Shown here piece after piece: positions 54,905-61,282 of a stretch of DNA of 64,000 nucleotides. Numbering within the stretch: position 1 is the first letter of the stretch; each line of letters starts with the position of its first letter. A model generated the notes under the pieces. The model was not told the DNA's origin. It did no database searches and was given only the letters and a program-made list of their open reading frames with translations. The stretch is from Bauldia sp. (GTDB lineage: Bacteria > Pseudomonadota > Alphaproteobacteria > Rhizobiales > Kaistiaceae): positions 232,926 to 296,925 of the forward strand of contig JANQRX010000012.1 of the NCBI GenBank assembly GCA_028284325.1, given 5' to 3'. The position numbers and the translations under genes are program-made.

Positions 54905-55399
54905 ATGAAATCCGCCGCCGTGATCGCCCTGGCCGCCACTCTCATGCTGCCTGTCACATCCGCCGTTGCCGACATGGCCCACACGATGGTGGGCGACCTC
55001 AGGCTGGAACAGCCCTGGACCCGGGCGACGCCGGGTGGCGCACCCGCCGGCGGCGGCTACCTGACCATCACCAACACCGGCAGCGAGGACGATCGCCTGG
55101 TTGCCGCGTCCACCGACCGGGTCAAGGTCACCGAAATCCACTCCATGGATGTGGTCGACGGCGTGATGAAGATGCGCAAACTGGAGGACGGGCTTGAACT
55201 GCCCGCGGGCGAGACCGTCCAACTCGCTCCGGGCGGCTTCCACCTCATGTTCATGGGATTGGCCGAACCGATTGGCGTCGGCGAGACGTTTGCTGTCGAA
55301 CTCACGTTCGAGAAGGCCGGAACCGTTGTGTTGGAGATGACGGCGGCCCCTCTTGGCGCCAGCGAGCCGCATGCCGGTCACGGCGGACACGGCAACTAA
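54905..55399 (+). CDS. PCuAC periplasmic copper chaperone
   Basis: A 164-residue exported protein (signal peptide to about TSAVADMAH). It has the DUF461/PCuAC fold, with Met/His copper ligands in TEIHSMDVVDGVMKMRKL and GGFHLMFMGL, and a His/Gly C-terminal tail (EPHAGHGGHGN) that may bind extra copper. PCuAC works with SCO proteins to load copper into cytochrome oxidase. GGAG lies upstream of ATG 54905; the long frame upstream is not coding. Confidence 0.92.
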   Translation: MKSAAVIALAATLMLPVTSAVADMAHTMVGDLRLEQPWTRATPGGAPAGGGYLTITNTGSEDDRLVAASTDRVKVTEIHSMDVVDGVMKMRKLEDGLELPAGETVQLAPGGFHLMFMGLAEPIGVGETFAVELTFEKAGTVVLEMTAAPLGASEPHAGHGGHGN

Positions 55400-55555
55400 G
55401 CGGGCCACCACGGCGGCGCCTCGGAATCGCCGTACGCCTGCAAAACCCCCCAAAACCGCTGAAATCGTAGCTTCGGCGGGTTGTCCGGCGCGCGCGATAC
55501 GCGTGAGTTTACCGATAGTTAGCGACTGGCCGTCAGGTTGAACAACTCGCGGTAG

Positions 55556-57763
55556 TTGTTGGGGGCCTATTTGAGGCGCGGCAGCACGGTTAAGCGTGGC
55601 GATAATGCCGGCGACGGTTACGTCGACCAGCTCATCGCAACCAACGAGCAACTTCAGGACGAGGTCATCCGCCTTCTGGATGCCCAACAGGAGCTGCTGG
55701 CCGAACGTGCCCGGTACCGTGCGCTGATCGATCAGGCACCGGATTACCTGTTTCTCAAGGATCTGGACGGCCGTTTCGTTGTCGCCAACAAGGTTTTTGC
55801 CGAGACCCTCGGCATGGCGCCGGACGATCTGATCGGCAAGACCGACTACGATCTGATCTCGGCCGAGATGGCCGAACAATACGCCGCGGACGACCGGGCC
55901 GTGATGAAGTCCGGCACACCCACCCGCGATATCGAAACGCGCGTCGTCGATGCCTCCGGCAACCGACGATACAGTTCGACGTCGAAGGCGCCTCTGCGCG
56001 ACAAGGACGGCCGCATTATCGGCCTGGTCGGCGTGTCCCGCGACGTGACGCCCCAACGCCTGGCGCGGGAGGAACTGCGCGCCGAGCGAAACCGGTTCCG
56101 CGCCATGATCGACCAGGTGCCGGACTACCTGTTCGTGAAGGACATGGAGGGCCGCTTCGTCGTCGCCAACCGGGCGGTCGCCGCCGATCTCGGTCGCGAG
56201 CCGGATGAGCTGATCGGCAAGTCCGACCATGACCTGCATCCGTCGGAACGGGCGGAGAAGTTCCGTGCCGACGAACGGCGTATCGTCCGCAACGGCGAAC
56301 CGATGATCGACATCGAGGAGTACATCATCGATCGGGGCGGTCATCAGAAGCACTTTCTGACCACGAAGGTCCCGCTTCGTGATCCCGACGGCGAGATCAT
56401 CGGCCTCATTGGCGTGTGCCGCGACGTCACCCTTCGCAGACAGGCGCAGGAGGAGGTGCGTTTCCTCGCGCATCACGATGCGCTGACCCGCCTGCCCAAT
56501 CGCGAAGTCCTCCTCGACCGTGCCGATCAGGCTATTCGCCGGGCCAAACGTGACAACGGTCGTGTCGCCGTCGCTTTCCTGGATCTCGACGGCTTCAAGA
56601 TGATCAATGACGGACTCGGCCACAATGCCGGTGACCAGCTCCTCAGGATCGTCGCCGATCGCATGGTCGAGGCGGTGCGCGACACCGATACCGTTGTCCG
56701 CCTCGGCGGCGACGAGTTCGTCATCCTGCTCCCGGATCAGTCGCGCGACATCTCGGTGCTGACGGGCCTGATCAATCGCGTGCGTGCCTCGATCCGCCAG
56801 CCGATCGAACTGGACGGCGAGCTGGTCGAGGTCACCAGCAGCGTCGGCGTCGCCATCTACCCCCATGACGGCGATGACGGCGACGAACTCATCAAGAACG
56901 CCGACGCTGCGATGTATCAGGCCAAGCAGTTGGGGCGGGACGACTTCTGCTTCTTCACCCGTGAGATGGACTCCAAGATCCGCAACCGTCTGATGATGCT
57001 GGCGGCGTTGCGGTCCGCCGTCAGATCCAATCAGTTGCGCCTCGAGTATCAGCCGGAATGCAACCTCGAGACCGGCGAGATCGTCGCCGTCGAGGCGCTC
57101 GCGCGCTGGAATCACCCCGACTTCGGCGAAGTCAGCCCGGAGCGTTTCATCCCGTTGGCGGAGGAGAGCGGCTTCATCTTCGAACTGGGCGACTGGGTGC
57201 TGCGGGAAGCCTGCAGACAGTGCAAGGCGTGGCATGACGCCGGCCTGCCGCGGGTGAGGGTGGCGGTGAACGTGTCGCCCCGGCAATTCGAGGACCCGGA
57301 GTGGAGCGATCGCATCCGCAACGCGCTCAGGGACACCGGTCTGGCGCCCAGGTACCTCGAACTGGAACTCACGGAACGGACGCTGATGCGCGATGTCGAG
57401 CGGGCGATCGCGGTGGTGAGCGACCTGCAGGCGACCGGCATCGCCTTCGCGATCGACGACTTCGGGACGGGCTACTCCAATCTCAGCGCCCTGCGGCAGC
57501 TACCGCTGTCGCGCCTCAAGATGGATCGTTCGCTTGTGGAGCATCTGCCCGCCAGCCAGAACGACGCCGAAATCGCCTCCACCGTCATTGCGCTCGGACA
57601 GAAGCTGCATATGAAGGTCGTGGCCGAGGGTGTCGAAAGGCGGGATCAGCTCGCCTTCCTCAACACCCAGAGCTGCGACGAGGTGCAAGGGTTCTTCCTC
57701 CATCGCCCGATGGCACCGGACAAGCTGGAGCAGCTCCTGGAGACCCGCGCCACGGAAACGTGA
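55556..57763 (+). CDS. PAS-PAS-GGDEF-EAL cyclic-di-GMP protein
   Basis: A 735-residue signalling protein with no membrane helix. PAS1 (about 55-165) and PAS2 (about 180-295) are close duplicates (RALIDQAPDYLFLKDLDGRF versus RAMIDQVPDYLFVKDMEGRF). The diguanylate cyclase domain has an intact GGDEF at 384-388 and a c-di-GMP inhibition site R375-x-x-D378. The phosphodiesterase domain has EAL at 513-515 and DDFGTGYSNL later. Both activities may be retained. The start is uncertain: only TTG codons (55556 or 55571) fit the N-terminus. Confidence 0.92.
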   Translation: MLGAYLRRGSTVKRGDNAGDGYVDQLIATNEQLQDEVIRLLDAQQELLAERARYRALIDQAPDYLFLKDLDGRFVVANKVFAETLGMAPDDLIGKTDYDLISAEMAEQYAADDRAVMKSGTPTRDIETRVVDASGNRRYSSTSKAPLRDKDGRIIGLVGVSRDVTPQRLAREELRAERNRFRAMIDQVPDYLFVKDMEGRFVVANRAVAADLGREPDELIGKSDHDLHPSERAEKFRADERRIVRNGEPMIDIEEYIIDRGGHQKHFLTTKVPLRDPDGEIIGLIGVCRDVTLRRQAQEEVRFLAHHDALTRLPNREVLLDRADQAIRRAKRDNGRVAVAFLDLDGFKMINDGLGHNAGDQLLRIVADRMVEAVRDTDTVVRLGGDEFVILLPDQSRDISVLTGLINRVRASIRQPIELDGELVEVTSSVGVAIYPHDGDDGDELIKNADAAMYQAKQLGRDDFCFFTREMDSKIRNRLMMLAALRSAVRSNQLRLEYQPECNLETGEIVAVEALARWNHPDFGEVSPERFIPLAEESGFIFELGDWVLREACRQCKAWHDAGLPRVRVAVNVSPRQFEDPEWSDRIRNALRDTGLAPRYLELELTERTLMRDVERAIAVVSDLQATGIAFAIDDFGTGYSNLSALRQLPLSRLKMDRSLVEHLPASQNDAEIASTVIALGQKLHMKVVAEGVERRDQLAFLNTQSCDEVQGFFLHRPMAPDKLEQLLETRATET

Positions 57764-57778
57764 GCCGGTTGCGGGGCG

Positions 57779-58153
57779 TTATTGCCCCGTCAGATCTTCA
57801 GCCAACATCAAGGCGTTGCCGTCGGGATCGTAGAACGTGGCGGTGCTGACCATGCCCTCGACGGTGTCGGTTTCGCCGTCGAACTTCACGCCTGCGGCCT
57901 CCAACGACCGGCGCGCCGTCCCGATATCGGCGACGCCAAAGACCGGCACGGTGTTGCCAGGGGAGGGCTCCGACTGTTCGCCGAGCCCCAGGGTCACGCC
58001 TTCCGTTTTGGTCTTCATCTCGCTCCAGCCGGCCTCATCCACGTGCTGGATCAGCTCAAATCCGAGCTTGTCGCGGTACCAGTCCGCGCTGGCGTGGCGG
58101 TCGCGAACCGATATCGCGAGCGTGATGGTGTTTTCCAACGAGACGAGGGGCAT
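57779..58153 (-). CDS. VOC family (glyoxalase/dioxygenase-like) protein
   Basis: A 124-residue single-domain member of the vicinal-oxygen-chelate superfamily: ITLAISVRDRHASADWYRDKLGFELI is the first beta-alpha-beta unit, and TATFYDPDGNALMLAEDL ends the fold with a DPDGN motif. It may be a metal enzyme or a binding protein; ligands are not conserved enough to assign. GAGGAA lies eight or so bases before ATG 58153. Divergent from the HxlR-type regulator, which may control it. Confidence 0.9.
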   Translation of the reverse strand: MPLVSLENTITLAISVRDRHASADWYRDKLGFELIQHVDEAGWSEMKTKTEGVTLGLGEQSEPSPGNTVPVFGVADIGTARRSLEAAGVKFDGETDTVEGMVSTATFYDPDGNALMLAEDLTGQ

Positions 58154-58178
58154 CGAGGTTTCCTCTGGCCGTAAAATG

Positions 58179-58192
58179 AAGTAACTATACTT
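58179..58192. promoter_or_regulatory. Palindromic operator candidate between VOC and HxlR genes
   Basis: AAGTAACTATACTT is an inverted repeat AAGTA-N4-TACTT in an AT-rich patch. It ends one base before the regulator ATG at 58194 and lies 26 bases upstream of the VOC start. HxlR proteins often bind such sites in the divergent region of the gene they control. Confidence 0.6.
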
Positions 58193-58193
58193 T

Positions 58194-58730
58194 ATGGACA
58201 TTCGGATGCTTGTCAAGCTCACGTCCCGAGCCTGGTCCCTGCAGGTGCTGGCGCTGCTGCACGCCGGGGTGCCCGGCCGGCAGGCCCCTTTGCTGGCGGC
58301 CACGAGCGCGAGCCGGACGTCATTCGCTTCCAGCCTTGAACACCTCGTCCAGCTCCGGCTTCTTGAGAGGAATCCGGGCCATGGCCATCCTTTGCGACCG
58401 GAGTTCCGTTTGACCCCCAACGGCATCAAAGCCGCCGAAACCGCCGGCAGGATCGTGAACGCCGTCCCCGATGACGGGGAGTTTGCCCTGCTGCGGCGAA
58501 GCTGGACGGTGCCCATACTCGCGCTGACGGATACGCCCCAGCGCTTCTCCAGCATCAAGCTGGGCTTGGCCACCATCACGGATCGCGCCCTGTCGACGTC
58601 GCTGCACCGGTTGGAGGCGCGAGCGTGGCTTCAGCGCGACATCGACACATCGAGGCGGGCGCCATTCCCGACCTATCTCGCCGTGAACAGGGGGATTGAG
58701 ATCAACCGGGCGATCGATCTGACGGCGTAG
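58194..58730 (+). CDS. Tandem HxlR-type winged-helix transcriptional regulator
   Basis: A 178-residue protein with two HxlR-like winged-helix units in one chain: residues about 5-90 (RAWSLQVLALLHAGVPG; SFASSLEHLVQLRLLER) and about 97-175 (RRSWTVPILALTDTPQR; ALSTSLHRLEARAWLQR). Typical HxlR proteins have one and dimerise; this one looks like a fused dimer. No ribosome-binding site precedes ATG 58194, which directly follows the operator-like palindrome, so a leaderless transcript is possible. ATG 58206 is an alternative. Confidence 0.85.
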   Translation: MDIRMLVKLTSRAWSLQVLALLHAGVPGRQAPLLAATSASRTSFASSLEHLVQLRLLERNPGHGHPLRPEFRLTPNGIKAAETAGRIVNAVPDDGEFALLRRSWTVPILALTDTPQRFSSIKLGLATITDRALSTSLHRLEARAWLQRDIDTSRRAPFPTYLAVNRGIEINRAIDLTA

Positions 58731-58852
58731 GGAGGACGTGGCCGAGTCCTCGATGTCTGGGTCCAATCCCGGCCGCTCCATGGGCCAACAGGCACCTCGG
58801 AAGCTCGCAGCGTGTAATGGCTCTACAACGGGAACACGCGCGAGCGGCCAGC

Positions 58853-59812
58853 TTACGGCATGTGCTCTTCGATCCAGCCGCCGATTTGCCGCAGGACGTC
58901 TTCCATGTGGGAAACTCCTTGAGGGTCGGCCATGGCATGATCCCGATCGGGGAGTTCCCAGTAGGTCAATCGATCCGCTTGCCCTGCAGCGGCGAACGCA
59001 TCTCGTGTTGCGCGTGCCGCCTCAACCGGTGCCGATCGATCGTTGACCCCATGGACCAGAAGCACAGGGATGGTGGTCATCAGCAAGTCGTCGGAAAGCC
59101 GACGGTCGAGAATGTCCCGCCACCAGGCATAGGACACACCCCCGACCACCCCCTCGACAGTTGGATCAGCGCTGATGCGGTCGAACACAGTCTGCATGGC
59201 CTTGACGGCCGTCGGCGGAGCAACCATCGGGAAGAATTCCGCCATGGTGAGTCCTGTGCCGGTAGAGAGGATAATCACCGCATCGGCGTCTTCGGCCTGG
59301 TGGGCAAGAATCGAGACGACGGCGCCGCCTTCAGAACCGCCGAAAAGAACCAACTCGCCGTCGAACCAGCCCTTCGCCTTGAGATCGTCAAAAACGGCCA
59401 GCGCATCGGCCACACGCTGGCTGACGGTGTGGTTGGTCACAAAGGCGTCCGAACAGCCATCAACAGGGTCCTCCGGTGCGTCGTCCGGCGTCACATCATA
59501 TTTGTCGATCGTCAGAACCGCATGGTCGGAGAGTATCTCGGCCAGCATTTGAACGGAGGCGCTCGATCGTGCCGGTGCGCAGCCTGATCCCTGGGCAACC
59601 AGGACGATGCGGTTGGCCTGGTCCGGCGTAGCATTCGACAACACCCAGTGGATTTCGGTCCCATCAGGTCGTGTTGTTTCGGCCGCAATGTCAGTTGCCG
59701 CTACATTCCTGTCGGACGCCGACGCGGAACCAATGAGCAACGTGGCCGTGACAAGCGTGCAAATCGACTGAATTGGATGGGGGATTGGCGGCGGGTGAAG
59801 TGCCGGTTTCAT
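58853..59812 (-). CDS. Secreted alpha/beta-hydrolase family protein
   Basis: A 319-residue protein with a signal peptide (ending near IGSASA). The catalytic triad is suggested by S in VLFGGSEGGAVVS, D in LLVHGVNDRSAPVEA and H in LPDRDHAMADPQG. Its cysteines (GSGCAPA; VDGCSDA) may form a disulfide. No close functional family could be recognised; hydrolysis of an ester or peptide in the periplasm is a reasonable guess. Isolated from neighbours. Confidence 0.8.
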   Translation of the reverse strand: MKPALHPPPIPHPIQSICTLVTATLLIGSASASDRNVAATDIAAETTRPDGTEIHWVLSNATPDQANRIVLVAQGSGCAPARSSASVQMLAEILSDHAVLTIDKYDVTPDDAPEDPVDGCSDAFVTNHTVSQRVADALAVFDDLKAKGWFDGELVLFGGSEGGAVVSILAHQAEDADAVIILSTGTGLTMAEFFPMVAPPTAVKAMQTVFDRISADPTVEGVVGGVSYAWWRDILDRRLSDDLLMTTIPVLLVHGVNDRSAPVEAARATRDAFAAAGQADRLTYWELPDRDHAMADPQGVSHMEDVLRQIGGWIEEHMP

Positions 59813-60039
59813 GACTGGAACGTGTAGCGGCTAATACGGCTGTAGTGTGACCCTCTCGACTGCGTTCGATGTCGTTTCGCCTGTCATCGCCCGGAAGACA
59901 CGATAAACAGACAACCGATCTGTCTTGCCTTCGTTTCGCACACCACGACCCGGCGCAAACGTCGGAGACGGAAGCGGCCTCCTGGACGCCTGCCCGGTAG
60001 CTGGGGACGCGCCGAACGCGGGCGCCAATGGCCGTTGGG

Positions 60040-60447
60040 TCACTCAACGGCATCGCCGGTGATCTCGCGGCGCGCGAGGTCGGCCAGAAATGAAGAACGG
60101 GTCAGGCCACGTCCCTTCGCGGTCTCATCGATCGCCGCAAGCAGTCCGGCATCCATGGTGATGTTCGCTTTGGCGGTCCGGCCGCTCAGCCGGAAGAACG
60201 GCACTGCGAGCAGAAACGCCCCGGCCTCAAGTTCGCTGGCAACATCCTCGTCGTTCCGGACGTCCTCAAGACTCCGCGCGTGCGGAAGCTCCGCCTCATC
60301 TTCAAGACGAAGAGCAAGGGCTTCACCGGCATGGGGGAGCAGATCGTCCAGCGTGTCGGCGGCCGAGAAGCAGCCGGGAACGTCGGGAAAGTGGATACCG
60401 AAGGCGCTGTCGCCTTCCTGATGGACGACGCCGATATAGAAGCGCAT
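60040..60447 (-). CDS. hicB: HicB-type antitoxin
   Basis: A 135-residue antitoxin. The HicB N-terminal domain reads FYIGVVHQEGDSAFGIHFPD and PGCFSAADTLDDLLPHAGEAL. The C-terminal ribbon-helix-helix reads KANITMDAGLLAAIDETAKG and GLTRSSFLADLARREI and would bind its own operator. GGAGG precedes ATG 60447. It is separated from hicA by 16 bases and is co-transcribed with it. Confidence 0.92.
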   Translation of the reverse strand: MRFYIGVVHQEGDSAFGIHFPDVPGCFSAADTLDDLLPHAGEALALRLEDEAELPHARSLEDVRNDEDVASELEAGAFLLAVPFFRLSGRTAKANITMDAGLLAAIDETAKGRGLTRSSFLADLARREITGDAVE

Positions 60448-60463
60448 GCGTGGACCTCCGTTT

Positions 60464-60664
60464 CTACAGCCAGCCGGCCTGCTTGTAGATGCTGCGGACC
60501 GTGCCGGTTGGCAGATCTTTTTTCGGGTGCGGCACAATTACGATCGTGTCGCCTTTCCTAAGCTTGTGATGCGAGCCGGCGACCTTCACCCGGACGAAAC
60601 CATCAGCCTCAAGGCGCTTGATGAGCTTGCGGCTGTTCGTTTCCAAGCTCCTCGCCCCGGTCAT
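60464..60664 (-). CDS. hicA: HicA-type mRNA interferase toxin
   Basis: A 66-residue toxin with the full HicA core: RKLIKRLEADGFVRVKVAGS, catalytic His in GSHHKLRKG, and VPHPKKDLPTGTVRSIYKQA at the end. The start could be ATG 60664 or ATG 60670. A strong promoter predicted just upstream puts the likely transcription start at about 60665, making ATG 60664 nearly leaderless. It precedes hicB, the standard hicAB order. Confidence 0.9.
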   Translation of the reverse strand: MTGARSLETNSRKLIKRLEADGFVRVKVAGSHHKLRKGDTIVIVPHPKKDLPTGTVRSIYKQAGWL

Positions 60665-60671
60665 ACGCATA

Positions 60672-60700
60672 TAAATACGCCTGATCGCCAGCGCTGTCAA
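60672..60700 (-). promoter_or_regulatory. Strong sigma70-type promoter of hicAB
   Basis: On the minus strand, TTGACA (60700-60695, perfect -35), a 17-base spacer and TATTTA (60677-60672, -10, 4 of 6) form the best promoter I found in the window. The expected start site falls at about 60665, at the hicA start codon. An ATGCGCAT palindrome in ATATGCGCATTTAT lies just upstream (about 60717-60730) and may be a HicB operator. Confidence 0.75.
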
Positions 60701-60715
60701 CTGAGTATGCGCCAA

Positions 60716-61282
60716 TAAATGCGCATATCGTCAAGCGTCGATGGCAAGCTGACGGCATCGACACTCTTTGAATATCAATAAGTTATGGCGGGCGACGCGC
60801 GATGGAAGTACGAACTATTCTTTCGCCATCGCACTACGATAGCGTGACTGCCCGATGCGCTGTAGTGATCGGTTCTGCGAAACAGTACGCAAGCTCACCA
60901 CTCGGGCGCATACTGAGTTCGTAAGCCGTCCCGATGCCTACTGCGCACGACTGCTTTGAGCTCATACCTTCCACATGCTGCACCGAACACACCGCCACGC
61001 GAAGCCCCAAAAGCTGACATTGCCGGAATCAAAGACGGTCCAATCCTGCCGTTGAACGACGGCCAGCGTCGCTGCGGTGCGGCCGACAAAACCCGACATT
61101 CGCTGGAAATGCAACATCCAGCCTGCGGCCGACGACCACCGAGCGGGCAAAGCTACCACTAGACCACAATTACCGAGCGGCAATGGCGCTGATTTCTCCA
61201 TTTTGATTGGCGATTTACATTCTAGTAAAGCAATGTGCGGCTAGCGGAATTGTTTCTCTTGGAGGGAATTTGGGCAGAAGCA
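60716..61282. other. 567-base stretch without a credible gene
   Basis: Frames of up to 79 codons exist here on both strands but show no domain, no ribosome-binding site and no codon bias. The stretch contains several small inverted repeats: GTCGATG/CATCGAC (60737-60762) and CACTAC/GTAGTG with an inner AGCG/CGCT (60832-60867). Composition becomes AT-richer towards the right-hand gene, where an inverted repeat (61214-61229) suggests promoter control. Confidence 0.65.
61214..61229. promoter_or_regulatory. AT-rich inverted repeat upstream of the large NTPase gene
   Basis: TTTAC-ATTCTA-GTAAA is a perfect five-base inverted repeat with a six-base spacer, 54 bases before the start codon, in an unusually AT-rich patch. 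It may be an operator or overlap a promoter; no clear -35/-10 pair could be fixed. Confidence 0.4.

Noticed and set aside
59831..60043. A 70-codon frame overlapping the hicB stop (GTGA)
   Set aside because: Although the overlap looks like coupling, the sequence is low-complexity at its start, has no domain and is composition-neutral; probably chance.
61130..61200. A tRNA-like patch on the minus strand (GTGGTCTAGTGGTAGC)
   Set aside because: The D-arm-like segment is not followed by an anticodon arm, a TTC-arm or a paired acceptor stem at the right distances.
60956..61201. Overlapping 68- and 79-codon frames on both strands in the gene-free stretch
   Set aside because: No ribosome-binding site, no homology recognisable by eye, and both frames cover the same bases, which argues for non-coding sequence.
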